From Sphingomonas kyeonggiensis (GTDB taxonomy: Bacteria; Pseudomonadota; Alphaproteobacteria; Sphingomonadales; Sphingomonadaceae), in assembly GCF_014204495.1 (NCBI RefSeq), contig NZ_JACHLN010000003.1, positions 310,001-374,000 on the forward strand: DNA of 64,000 nt, given 5' to 3'. The position numbers were made by a program, and so were the translations under genes. The number at the start of each line of letters is the position of its first letter. The first letter of the stretch is position 1. Positions 9,926-18,353 of the stretch are shown here, one piece after another. A model generated the notes under the pieces. The model was not told the DNA's origin. It did no database searches and was given only the letters and a program-made list of their open reading frames with translations.

Positions 9926-10413
9926 CGGTTGGGCTGCCTCCCCTAGCGGAACGCGCAAAGCTGTTCCCCGGCGAAAGCCGAGGACCAGAGCCAAGCAGCG
10001 CATCGCTCCTAACTCAGGGCCCCGGCTTTCGCCGGCGAACGGGTTATTCGCCGGATGACGGCGGGCATGACGACGCCGGCTTCTCATTGATCGAAGCCCT
10101 TGTCGCGCTCGCAGTGCTCGCCATCGCGACCGTCGGCCTGATGCGCACAGTCGAATCGCATATCGATTCGACCCGGGCGATCGAGCGCCGCACTACGGCC
10201 ATGTGGGTGGCCGAGAACCGGCTCGCCGAGCTGGAAGTGGGTGCACCGGGGAGCGAGCAGGTGGAGATGATGGGCCAGGCATGGCGGGTTTCGGTGGATC
10301 GGCGGCGGACCGACGATCCCGAGATTCAGCGCGTGCGCGTCCAGGTGTTCGCGGGGCAGGAGAAGAGCGCGCTTGCATCGCTCGACGGCTTCGTGGACGG
10401 ACGGAAGCTGTAA
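9922..10413 (+). CDS. gspI: T2SS minor pseudopilin GspI with repeat-derived 53-residue leader
   Basis: Encodes 163 residues from the GTG at 9922 that overlaps the gspH stop as GTGA. The processing site is DAG/FSLIEALVALAVLAIATVG after G53, Glu at +5. No ATG, GTG or TTG occurs in frame between the GTG and the site, so the leader must be translated through the REP-like repeat (FPGESRGPEP...GPGFRR). Typical leaders are far shorter. The mature part (TTAMWVAENRLAELEVG) is standard GspI, which nucleates the pseudopilus tip. Confidence 0.92.
   Translation: MTVGLPPLAERAKLFPGESRGPEPSSASLLTQGPGFRRRTGYSPDDGGHDDAGFSLIEALVALAVLAIATVGLMRTVESHIDSTRAIERRTTAMWVAENRLAELEVGAPGSEQVEMMGQAWRVSVDRRRTDDPEIQRVRVQVFAGQEKSALASLDGFVDGRKL
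9963..10037. repeat. REP-like palindromic repeat, copy 3 (inside gspI leader)
   Basis: Half-element TTCCCCGGCGAAAGCCGAGG at 9963-9982 and inverted half GGGCCCCGGCTTTCGCCGG at 10017-10035. It is translated in the same frame and orientation as copy 1 in gspJ, giving matching peptides PGESRGP and PGFRR. Confidence 0.8.
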
Positions 10414-11243
10414 TGACCGGCCTTACCCTGACCCCGCGCCAGGCGCGCATCGGACTCAACCTGTTCACCGGCGCCATGGTCGTCTCGGTGGCGGTGGCGC
10501 TGGCCGGGCTGACCTGGCGGATCGCCGGCCATGCCGGGACCGGCGCGATTACCGTGCCTTCGGGCGCCAGCGGCCCGGCGGTGGCGCCCGATATCGGCGC
10601 GGCGGTGGCGCTCGCCCCGTTCGGCAAGCCCTCGGTCTCCGAGGCCGGCCAGGCGACCAGCCTGCCGCTCGAGCTCAAGGGCGTGATCGCCGCGGGGCCG
10701 GGCGAGCTTTCCAGCGCGTTCATCTCGATCAGCGGCCAGCCGGCAAAGGCCTATAAGGTAGGCGACAACATCAACGGCGCGACGATCCAGTCGATCCTGC
10801 GCGACCGGGTGATCCTGGCCAATGGCGGGCGCAACGAGTTCCTCGCCTTCCCGGATCCGACGCTGACGCCCGAGCAGCGTCAGGCAGCGGCGCAGGGCCA
10901 GCCTGCTCCTGCCCCCGCCAATCCGGTGACCGCGCCCCCAGGGGCACCGCCGATCCGCACCGTTCCGGGCGCCCCGCCTCCCCCCGCCGGCCCGCCCCAG
11001 GCGAGCGTCGGCAGCATCCTCCAGCGCTTCGATGCGTCGCCCGTGCAGGGCGGGTACCGCATCGGCGACAACGGCCCGCCCGGCATGGTGGCGGGCGACG
11101 TGATCCAGTCGGTCAACGGCACCTCGCTGTCCGATCCCGCCGCAGCCCAGGGCGCCTTCGCGGCCGCCCAGGCGAACGGCACCGCCCAGATCCAGATCCT
11201 TCGCGACGGGAAGCGTATCACGCTTGCCGTGCCGCTCCGTTAG
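10413..11243 (+). CDS. gspC: T2SS inner-membrane protein GspC
   Basis: Encodes 276 residues; the ATG shares one base with the gspI stop (TAATG). A membrane helix spans about residues 13-34. The homology region at 82-148 (LPLELKGVIAAG, AYKVGDNINGATIQSILRDRVIL) binds the secretin N0 domain. A proline-rich linker at 165-197 leads to a PDZ domain at about 200-276 (GYRIGDNGPPGMVAGDVIQSVNG). GspC couples the platform to the GspD channel and helps to select substrates. Confidence 0.93.
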   Translation: MTGLTLTPRQARIGLNLFTGAMVVSVAVALAGLTWRIAGHAGTGAITVPSGASGPAVAPDIGAAVALAPFGKPSVSEAGQATSLPLELKGVIAAGPGELSSAFISISGQPAKAYKVGDNINGATIQSILRDRVILANGGRNEFLAFPDPTLTPEQRQAAAQGQPAPAPANPVTAPPGAPPIRTVPGAPPPPAGPPQASVGSILQRFDASPVQGGYRIGDNGPPGMVAGDVIQSVNGTSLSDPAAAQGAFAAAQANGTAQIQILRDGKRITLAVPLR

Positions 11244-11254
11244 AAAGTGCCCTT

Positions 11255-13312
11255 GTGAAGATTCGCTCCGCCATCGCCGCACTCGCGCTCGCCGGGATCG
11301 CCCTGGACACGGTTGCCATCGCCCAGACGGCACCTGCCCCGCAGGATGCCGGCACCGGCGACGTGGTGGTCAACATGCGCGGCGTCGAGATCTCGGACGT
11401 ATCCGACCAGATCTCGCGCATCACCGGGCGCACGCTGATCCTCGATCCGGCGGTGAAGGGCACGGTGACTGTCACCTCCTCGACCCCGCTGTCGCCGCAG
11501 GGCGTGTGGGAGCTGTACCAGTCGGTTCTCCGCGCAAATGGCTTTGCGGCAGTGCGCTCGGGCCGGGCCTGGCGGATCGTGCCGGCAGCCAATGCGGTGC
11601 GCGACGGCGGCATCCCGAGCCGCGGCGCCTCGGGCCAGGAGCTGGTGACGCGGATGGTGCGGCTGCAGAACGTGCCCGCCGCCGATGTCGCCCGCGTGGT
11701 GCGCCCGCTGGTCGCGACCTTCGGCAGCGTCGAGCCGCTGAGCACGCCCAATGCGGTGGTCATCACCGACTATGCCGACAATGTCCGCCGGGTGGAGGCG
11801 ATCGCCCGCCAGCTCGACGGCGGCAGCGGCGCGACCTTCATCACCTTCTCGCTGAAGAACGGCAACGCCACCGACGTGGCGCAGTCGCTCCAGGCAGTGC
11901 TCGGCGACGGCACGCGTGTTGCCGCTGACGGGCGCAGCAACACGGTGATCGTGCGCGGCACCCCGGCTTCGGTTGCCGAGGCCCGCAAGATGCTGCTCTC
12001 GCTCGACCAGCCGGGCGGCGCCACGCCGATCACCCGGATGTTCCGCCTCAACTATGCCGATGCCGAGACGGTGACCGACGTGCTGCGGGGCGTGCTCGGC
12101 CAGGGCGACAGCGCCGACAATCCCGTGGCGAAGAGCCTGGGGACCGGCAGCTCGAACCCGTTCGCGCGGCTGAGCCAGAACAACCAGAACATCTCCGCCC
12201 TGCCCAACAGCTCGGCATCGACCAGCGGCGGGATCGGCAGCGCGATGCAGAACGCGCAGACCAACGGCGCGACGATGCAGAATGTGCAGACGCCGACGCC
12301 CAAGGGCTTCTCGACGCCCGACCTGAACGTGCAGCCTGCGCCCGAGCTCAACGCCGTGGTGGTGCGGGGCACGCCCGCCGCGATTGCCGCGATCGAGCCG
12401 CTGATCACCGACCTCGACGTGCGCCGCCCGCAGGTGCTGATCGAGGCCGCGATCGCCGAGATCACCGGCGATGATGCCGAGCAGCTGGGCGTGCAGATCG
12501 GCACGAGCGGCGCGGTGCTCGACCAGGTGAAGGGCGTGGGCACGTCGTTCGACCAGTCAGGCGCGTCGCTGGGCACGATCCTCAAGGCACTCGGCGTGCC
12601 GGCCGGATCGGTGCTGGGCAACGGCCTGAACGCCAATTTCGCGATCGGCGACGACTTCTCGATCCTGGTGCAGGCGCTGGGTACCTCGACCCGCGCCAAC
12701 CTGCTCTCCACCCCGCAGATCACCGTGCTCGACAACGTCGCGGGCGAGTTCGTCTCGGGCCAGAACGTGCCGTTCCTGACCGGCTCTATCCTGACCGACA
12801 GCTCGACCGTGAACCCCTATACGACGATCGAGCGCAAGGATGTGGGCATCACCCTGCGCGTGCTGCCGCGCGTCAATGCCGGCGACACGATCCGGCTGCA
12901 GGTGAACCAGGAAGCCTCGTCGATCGCCGCCGCGCAGACCGCCGCGGCATCGGACCTCGTCACCAATCGCCGCGCGATCACCACCACGGTGCTCGCCGAC
13001 AATGGCCAGACGATCGTGCTCGGCGGCCTGACCGCCGACGACTATACCGACACGCGCCAGCAGGTGCCGATCCTGGGCGACATCCCGATCGTCGGCGAGC
13101 TGTTCAAGAGCCGACGCGAGCAGCACCAGAAGCGCACCCTGTTCATCTTCCTCAAGCCGACGATCCTGCGCGACGGCGCCGATGCCGCGGCGGCGGCGAA
13201 GGACCGCTATGCCCGGCTGCGCGCAGACGAGATCGCCAACGCCAAGCGCGGCAGCCTGTTGCTGGCTCCGCCGACGCCGCGGCTGACGGTGGAGATCGAC
13301 GGGATTTATTGA
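11255..13312 (+). CDS. gspD: T2SS outer-membrane secretin GspD
   Basis: Encodes 685 residues from a GTG eleven bases after gspC. A signal peptide ends near AIAQ (residue 24). The N0 domain (VVVNMRGVEISDVSDQISRITGRTLILDP) is followed by N1-N3 repeats and the secretin core from about 380, with NLLSTPQITVLDNVAGEFVSGQNVPFLTGS and the final IVLGGLTADDYTDTRQQVPILGDIPIVGELF. It forms the multimeric exit channel. No pilotin gene is seen nearby. Last gene of the gspGHICD run. Confidence 0.97.
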   Translation: MKIRSAIAALALAGIALDTVAIAQTAPAPQDAGTGDVVVNMRGVEISDVSDQISRITGRTLILDPAVKGTVTVTSSTPLSPQGVWELYQSVLRANGFAAVRSGRAWRIVPAANAVRDGGIPSRGASGQELVTRMVRLQNVPAADVARVVRPLVATFGSVEPLSTPNAVVITDYADNVRRVEAIARQLDGGSGATFITFSLKNGNATDVAQSLQAVLGDGTRVAADGRSNTVIVRGTPASVAEARKMLLSLDQPGGATPITRMFRLNYADAETVTDVLRGVLGQGDSADNPVAKSLGTGSSNPFARLSQNNQNISALPNSSASTSGGIGSAMQNAQTNGATMQNVQTPTPKGFSTPDLNVQPAPELNAVVVRGTPAAIAAIEPLITDLDVRRPQVLIEAAIAEITGDDAEQLGVQIGTSGAVLDQVKGVGTSFDQSGASLGTILKALGVPAGSVLGNGLNANFAIGDDFSILVQALGTSTRANLLSTPQITVLDNVAGEFVSGQNVPFLTGSILTDSSTVNPYTTIERKDVGITLRVLPRVNAGDTIRLQVNQEASSIAAAQTAAASDLVTNRRAITTTVLADNGQTIVLGGLTADDYTDTRQQVPILGDIPIVGELFKSRREQHQKRTLFIFLKPTILRDGADAAAAAKDRYARLRADEIANAKRGSLLLAPPTPRLTVEIDGIY

Positions 13313-13361
13313 GGGAGAGGTACTGGCGGTGTCGCGCTGGCATACAAAGCGGGAAGATAAA

Positions 13362-13966
13362 ATGCCGAGAACCAAGCTGGCAGCCTTGGGCGCCGCTTTC
13401 CTTGCCGTGCCTTGCGCAGCGTTCGCACAGACGTCCACGTCGGACGCGCACGGCGACGTACCTCTGATCAAACTCGCATTCCAGCCCGTCCCCGAGGAAT
13501 CCCGCAAGCTGGGGCATCATGGCAAGGTCCTTGTCAGAGGCATGCTTGTTGCTGGGCACATCACCTCACCCTCAGTGATCCTCAGCAGTGGCGCGCCTGA
13601 GCTTGATAGCGCTGCAATCACCATCGCCGAGTCGCAAACCCTCACCAACGCCGCGGGGCCGGTCTCGGGCAAGGAAGTGCGCTGGAAGTCAACTTTCAGC
13701 ACTTCGGCAGCCTCGATCTTGCAGCCTATTCCTGCGGGCAGATCAACCTCGACAGCGACTGGTTGCTCAGTCGGCAGATTTCGTTTCGCCAGACCGACTT
13801 TTATCGCCTGATTTCTTTCACCGGACTGACGAACGACCAGATGAAGTTCATGCAGAAGCCCGACGCCGAGGCAACCTGGCAGCTGGCACTGGATGCCTGC
13901 CGCTCCAAACCGGATGTCCCCTTCCTACGGATGCTCGTGTCAGCGTCCCGAAAGAACCGGGGATAG
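13362..13966 (+). pseudogene. TonB-C-like secreted protein, apparently frameshifted
   Basis: The N-terminal frame starts MPRTKLAALGAAFLAVPCAAFAQ, a signal peptide, and runs into a TonB C-terminal-like domain (ESRKLGHHGKVLVRGMLVAG, GAPELDSAAITIAESQTL). In this frame the product would end at 13811 with low-complexity Ser/Thr residues. The other frame carries a sensible continuation from about 13690 to the stop at 13966 (FQHFGSLDLAAYSCGQINLD..., ...LALDACRSKPDVPFL). Joining them needs one inserted base, for example in the TTT at 13694-13696. It may be a true pseudogene or a base-calling error. Without repair the CDS is 13362-13811. Confidence 0.55.
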
Positions 13967-13967
13967 C

Positions 13968-14417
13968 TTACTGGCCCGGCTTCGCCGACGCTTCGTCCCC
14001 ACCCGTCTCGATCGGCAGCGGCACGCGGACACGCTCGCTGCCCCGGGTGAAGAAAGCGGCATCGATCGCCAGGCTGGCGAGGCTCCAGCCGTCGACGCTT
14101 TCCCCCACCTTCAGCGTGCGCGTGGAACCGTCGCTCGACTTGACCAGCGCGACCGCATCGACATTGAGCCGGCCGACGATGCCGACCAGCTGGGGCGCAT
14201 CTACAGGCGCCGCGGCGGGCTCGGACGTGCCGAACAGCGGGCGCTCATAGGCGCGGGCGAGCGGCGGCATCGTGCCTGCACCGATCGACGCAGGTACCGG
14301 CGGCACCTTCGGCGCCTTGCCCGTCGCAGCAGGAAGCAGGAGTAGCGCCGGCATGCCGATCGCCAGCACCGCGGCAGCGGCCAGCGCCGCCCATTCGGGG
14401 CGAAGCTTCACCGCCAT
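13968..14417 (-). CDS. GspC homology-region-like inner-membrane protein (third gene of trio)
   Basis: Encodes 149 residues from MAVKLRPEWA; the start overlaps the preceding gene by ten bases. One membrane segment (LAAAAVLAIGMPALLLLPA) is followed by a Pro-rich linker and a domain at about 73-135 (PQLVGIVGRLNVDAVALVKSSDG, TLKVGESVDGWSLASL) that resembles the GspC/PilP homology region, without a PDZ domain. With the two genes upstream it forms a compact inner-membrane operon resembling PilN-PilO-PilP or GspL-GspM-GspC. Confidence 0.6.
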   Translation of the reverse strand: MAVKLRPEWAALAAAAVLAIGMPALLLLPAATGKAPKVPPVPASIGAGTMPPLARAYERPLFGTSEPAAAPVDAPQLVGIVGRLNVDAVALVKSSDGSTRTLKVGESVDGWSLASLAIDAAFFTRGSERVRVPLPIETGGDEASAKPGQ

Positions 14418-14875
14418 GCCGCGACCACCTCGCCGATCAGGCGAACCCCGCCGCCCTCGGGGATCGGCTCGATCCGCCAGGTCTGCAGGCGCATCAGCGG
14501 TTTGCCGCGCTCCAGCGCGTCCGTGAGCGCAACCACGGCCTTCTCCGGGCCCGACAGGCGGATACGCAGCGCAACCACGCCCTCCGGCGCCGGTGCGACG
14601 CCAGCCTCCTCGACCAGCACCCCGCCCGACTGCGCCAGCCCGCGGACCCGCTGCAGGATTGCGGCGCGACCAGCTACGGCATCCGCGACGTGCAGGCCAA
14701 GGCCGGGAGCGAGCAAAGGCGGCGGTGCGGCAGGTTGCGCGGCGACGGCGGCCAGCCTGGCGCGCTCGGCACGGGCCGCCGCAAGATCGCCAAGGGCGGT
14801 GCCGGTGGCCTGGGCCAGCAGCACCGCAACCGCCAGGCCCGCCAGGCCGCCGATCACGATCGGAGGCAGCTTCAC
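14408..14875 (-). CDS. GspM/PilO-like inner-membrane protein (second gene of trio)
   Basis: Encodes 155 residues from a GTG that overlaps the upstream stop (GTGA). A single membrane helix at about 5-27 (PIVIGGLAGLAVAVLLAQATG) precedes a short coiled stretch (ALGDLAAARAERARLAAVAA) and a small periplasmic alpha/beta domain, the architecture of GspM and PilO. It ends with AWR. Sequence similarity to the true GspM at 7291-7788 is low, so it is not a recent copy. Confidence 0.6.
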   Translation of the reverse strand: MKLPPIVIGGLAGLAVAVLLAQATGTALGDLAAARAERARLAAVAAQPAAPPPLLAPGLGLHVADAVAGRAAILQRVRGLAQSGGVLVEEAGVAPAPEGVVALRIRLSGPEKAVVALTDALERGKPLMRLQTWRIEPIPEGGGVRLIGEVVAAWR

Positions 14876-15399
14876 TGCGCATCCTCGCGCATCGAGACGA
14901 TCATCGCCGCATCGGCATGGCGCTGGCTGGTGTTGCGCATGCCAGCGAATTCGGGCGCGCGGCGGATCGCGGCGCGCAGCGCGTCGGGATCGCTCCCCGC
15001 CACATCGAACTCGAGCCCGCCGTCACGGGTGCGCTCGATCCGGGTGAGCTGCGCCTCGGGCGGCAGCACGCCGGCGAGCAGCTCGACCACCTGCCCCGGC
15101 GCGGCACGGCCTGCGGCATTGGCGAGGGCGGTGCGCGCCTCGCGAGCGGCCGCCTGTGCCTGCAGGCGCGGGGCCAGCTGGTCCTGCAGCCTCACTGTCG
15201 CACGCCTTTCATGTTGGGCGAGCATGGAGGCGCCAGCGAGGGTAAGCAGCGGCCCGGCGGCGAGCAGTGCACCGAATGTCATCGCCACGCCCCAGCCTCC
15301 CGCGGGCAAGGGCAGAGCGCGCAGCGTGGCTGCCAGACGCTGAGAAAGGCTATGCGCCGGCGCTGGAGGCGTCTGGGGCTCGGGATCGGTGACGTCCAT
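14872..15399 (-). CDS. PilN/GspL periplasmic-part-like protein (first gene of trio)
   Basis: Encodes 175 residues from MDVTDPEPQT. A short cytoplasmic tail precedes a membrane helix (WGVAMTFGALLAAGPLLTLAG), a helical stalk (QDQLAPRLQAQAAAREARTALA) and a C-terminal domain (ELLAGVLPPEAQLTRIERTRDGGLEFDVAGSDPDAL) like the PilN or periplasmic GspL ferredoxin-like fold. The cytoplasmic actin-like domain of GspL is absent. Transcribed away from phoX; a Pho-box-like repeat lies about 66 bases upstream. Confidence 0.6.
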   Translation of the reverse strand: MDVTDPEPQTPPAPAHSLSQRLAATLRALPLPAGGWGVAMTFGALLAAGPLLTLAGASMLAQHERRATVRLQDQLAPRLQAQAAAREARTALANAAGRAAPGQVVELLAGVLPPEAQLTRIERTRDGGLEFDVAGSDPDALRAAIRRAPEFAGMRNTSQRHADAAMIVSMREDAQ

Positions 15400-15464
15400 C
15401 GGTCGCCTGCCTAGACGCTGCCGGGCGCCCGCGCAAAGCGTCATGAAGTGGCAATAGAAAAGTC

Positions 15465-15482
15465 ACGTCAACGAAACGACAA
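15465..15482 (-). promoter_or_regulatory. Pho-box-like direct repeat
   Basis: Read on the minus strand the sequence is TTGTCGT-TTCG-TTGACGT, two 7-mers with a 4-base spacer, the 18-bp layout of a PhoB site (consensus CTGTCAT-N4-CTGTCAT). Ten of the fourteen repeat positions agree. It lies between phoX (plus) and the secretion-like trio (minus), in trio orientation. The match is imperfect and the assignment is tentative. Confidence 0.4.
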
Positions 15483-15559
15483 TCGCATGCTGCCGTCACG
15501 TCCCGCTTCCAAGGACCGGGCGACCGGGTCGCCAGTGACTCGGCTGCTTGGGGGTTTCC

Positions 15560-18019
15560 ATGACCAATCTCACCGAGACCGGCTTCGGCTACACCGATGG
15601 CGACGTCGATCAGAACATCCACAATACCGGCCCGACGCTGAACGAGCTGGCCGACCAGCGCTATTCGCGCCGCCAGACGCTGCAGCGCGGCGGCGCGGCG
15701 ATCGTCGCCGCCACCATGGGCGGCTCGGTCCTCGCGGCCTGCGACAGCAAGACCGAGGAACTGACTGCACCGACGGTCAACGCCGGCTCGGCTGCCACCA
15801 CCGCCTCAGGCCGCACCGTGACCCTGACCGGTACCGGCGCCGCCGAAGCCTATTCCTGGACCCAGGTTGCCGGCCCGGCCGTGACGCTGAGCAGCACCAA
15901 CGCGCTCACCACCAGCTTCCTCGCCCCGTCGGTCGCCACCGCGACCAAGCTGACCTTCCAGCTGGCCGCCGCGAACAGCACCGGCACCGCCGGCATCTCG
16001 ACCGTCGAAGTGACGGTGAACCCGACCGCGCTCGGCTTCACCGCCGTCGCCAAGAACAAGAACGACGTCGTCACCGTGCCGACCGGCTACACCGTGCAGA
16101 TCGGCGCCCGCTTGGGCGACCCGATCACCGGCAGCGCCGCGGCATACAAGAATGACGGCACCGACACCGGCTTCGCCAACCGCATCGGCGACCATGGCGA
16201 CGCGCTGTTCTGGTTCGGCCTGAGCACCACCGGCACCCGCGACGAGACCAGCTCGACCCGCGGCCTGATCGTGCAGAACCACGAGAACATCAACCAGCAG
16301 TATCTCCACACCGCCGGTGCGACCTCGCCGGGCGGCGTGCGCCCCGAAGCGGAAGCGCTGAAGGAGATCGAGTGCCACGGCGTCTCGGTCGTCGAATACT
16401 CGGAAGGCGCCAGCCGCGCCTGGACCTTCTCGTCGACCTCGACCTTCAACCGCCGCATCACCCCGAACACCCCGATGGTGTTCAACGGCCCGGTCAAGGG
16501 CTCGGACCTGATCAAGACCCCCTATTCGCCGACCGGCGTTGCGGGTCGCGGCACGATCAACAATTGCGCCAACGGCTACACCCCCTGGGGCACGCTGCTG
16601 ACCTGCGAAGAGAACTGGGCCGGCTATTTCCGCCGCTCGGGCGACAATGCCGCCCGCACCGCCAAGGAGCTGACCGCACTCAGCCGCTATGGCGTGACGA
16701 GCAGCACGGGCAGCTATGGCTGGTCGACCGTCGTGGCCGCCGACACCGCCAACACCACGTTCCGCCGCTGGGACGCCCGCGCGACCGGCGCCAGCGCGCT
16801 CGCCGATTACCGCAACGAGCCGAACCAGTTCGGCTGGGTGGTCGAGATCGATCCGTACGCGCCGACCTCGACGCCGCGCAAGCGCACCGCGCTGGGCCGC
16901 CTCGGCCATGAAGGCTGCTGGCCGGGCAAGTTCGTCGCCGGCACCAAGCCCGCCTGGTACATGGGCGACGATTCGCGCCGCGAATATCTCTACAAGTTCG
17001 TCTCGAACACCGCCTGGGTGGCAACGGATGCGACGGCGACCGACCGCCTGGCGATCGGTGACAAGTATCTCGACGCCGGCACGCTCTATGTCGCGAAGTT
17101 CGCCGCCGACGGCACCGGTAGCTGGATCGCCCTGGTGTTCGGCCAGAACGGCATCACCGCCGCCAGCGCGGTCTATCCGTTCGCCGACCAGGCGGACGTG
17201 CTGGTCAACGCCCGCCTTGCCGCGGACGTGGTCGGCGCGACCCCGATGGACCGCCCGGAATGGACCGCGGTTAACCCGGTGACCGGCGAGGTCTACCTGA
17301 CCCTCACCAACAACAACGCCGCGCTGCGCCCGCTGAACGGCACCGACGCGGCCAATCCGCGCCACTATAACGATCCGTACGGCACCGCCGGCACCGCCCA
17401 GTACGGCAACCCGAACGGCCACATCATCCGGATCAAGGAAACCAGCACCGAGTCGCTGACCTTCACCTGGGACATCTTCGCCTTCGGCGCGGGTGCGGAT
17501 CTCGACGCGACCAACATCAACCTGTCGGGCCTGACCGCGGACAACGACTTCTCGTCGCCCGACGGCTGCTGGTTCGGCCGCGCGACCAACGCCTCGGGCC
17601 TGGTCAAGCCGATCATGTGGCTGCAGACCGACGATGGTGCCTATACCGACGTCACCAACTGCATGATGCTGGCGGCCCAGCCGGGCACCGTCGGCGACGG
17701 CGGCGCGCGCACGATCACCAACACCGGCACGGGCGGCGCGACCGCGACCCAGGCGACCCGCATCGGCGCGGCGCCGGGCGCAAGCCTGAAGCGCTTCCTG
17801 GTCGGCCCGGTCGAGTGCGAGATCACCGGCGTCGACTCGACGCCGGACGGCCGCACGCTGTTCGTCGGCATCCAGCACCCGGGCGAGAACGGCACCCCGG
17901 CGGCGCCGTCGAGCCACTGGCCGGACAGCCAGGCAACCGGCACCGCCGGCGCCACGATCCGCCCGCGCTCGGCGATCGTGATCATCACCAAGAATGACGG
18001 CGGCGTGGTCGGCCTCTGA
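15560..18019 (+). CDS. phoX: PhoX-family alkaline phosphatase, Tat-exported putative lipoprotein
   Basis: Encodes 819 residues from ATG 15560, preceded by TTGGGGG. Residues 36-61 hold a twin-Arg motif (SRRQTLQRGG), a hydrophobic stretch and a lipobox LAAC with Cys61 and Asp at +2. A PKD/REJ-like beta domain covers about 68-155. The DUF839/PhoX domain follows: LIVQNHENINQQYL, GTLLTCEENWAGYF, LGRLGHEGCWPGKF and YMGDDSRREYLYKFVS contain the acidic and Cys residues that bind calcium and iron in the family. PhoX hydrolyses phosphate esters. Followed by a TonB receptor; the T2SS locus is upstream. Confidence 0.88.
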   Translation: MTNLTETGFGYTDGDVDQNIHNTGPTLNELADQRYSRRQTLQRGGAAIVAATMGGSVLAACDSKTEELTAPTVNAGSAATTASGRTVTLTGTGAAEAYSWTQVAGPAVTLSSTNALTTSFLAPSVATATKLTFQLAAANSTGTAGISTVEVTVNPTALGFTAVAKNKNDVVTVPTGYTVQIGARLGDPITGSAAAYKNDGTDTGFANRIGDHGDALFWFGLSTTGTRDETSSTRGLIVQNHENINQQYLHTAGATSPGGVRPEAEALKEIECHGVSVVEYSEGASRAWTFSSTSTFNRRITPNTPMVFNGPVKGSDLIKTPYSPTGVAGRGTINNCANGYTPWGTLLTCEENWAGYFRRSGDNAARTAKELTALSRYGVTSSTGSYGWSTVVAADTANTTFRRWDARATGASALADYRNEPNQFGWVVEIDPYAPTSTPRKRTALGRLGHEGCWPGKFVAGTKPAWYMGDDSRREYLYKFVSNTAWVATDATATDRLAIGDKYLDAGTLYVAKFAADGTGSWIALVFGQNGITAASAVYPFADQADVLVNARLAADVVGATPMDRPEWTAVNPVTGEVYLTLTNNNAALRPLNGTDAANPRHYNDPYGTAGTAQYGNPNGHIIRIKETSTESLTFTWDIFAFGAGADLDATNINLSGLTADNDFSSPDGCWFGRATNASGLVKPIMWLQTDDGAYTDVTNCMMLAAQPGTVGDGGARTITNTGTGGATATQATRIGAAPGASLKRFLVGPVECEITGVDSTPDGRTLFVGIQHPGENGTPAAPSSHWPDSQATGTAGATIRPRSAIVIITKNDGGVVGL

Positions 18020-18044
18020 TCCGGTGCTCCATGAATACAGAGAG

Positions 18045-18073
18045 GGAGGTTCCGCAAGGGGCCTCCCTTTTTG
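18045..18073 (+). terminator. Rho-independent terminator of phoX
   Basis: Arms GGGAGGTTCC (18045-18054) and GGGGCCTCCC (18059-18068) pair over ten positions with two G-U pairs, around a GCAA tetraloop, followed by TTTTT. Confidence 0.9.
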
Positions 18074-18353
18074 CTTATGAGAGCCAGTAAATCCGTATTT
18101 CCGGGCCGATCAACCTCGCAATATTGCGATCAATAATTGTAAATGAACTTTTTTGAAGTTGAGCATTTCGAATTAACACGCGATAGGTTTTTCATATTCG
18201 TCGAAACAATTCCGGATTGTATTTTTAAATGTCGATTATGAAATGAAAATGTCATGACGGGTATTTATACGTTACTATAGAAGTAACATAACTGCCAACA
18301 ACGCTGCGTAGGCGCCCCGGTCAGAACCAGACCTGACCTTTGGGGGTTATCCA
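18074..18353 (+). promoter_or_regulatory. AT-rich upstream region of the TonB receptor gene
   Basis: About 280 bases with much lower GC than the surroundings. It contains an inverted repeat GTTACT-N5-AGTAAC at 18271-18287 and several AT-rich runs that could hold promoter elements; I cannot pick one promoter with confidence. A single TGTCAT at about 18251 is not part of a Pho-box repeat. The region probably carries the promoter and leader of the receptor gene. Confidence 0.45.

Noticed and set aside
18225..18260. Pho box upstream of the TonB receptor (TGTCGAT ... TGTCAT)
   Set aside because: The two half-sites are 20 bases apart, not 11 or 22, so the PhoB repeat phase is wrong.
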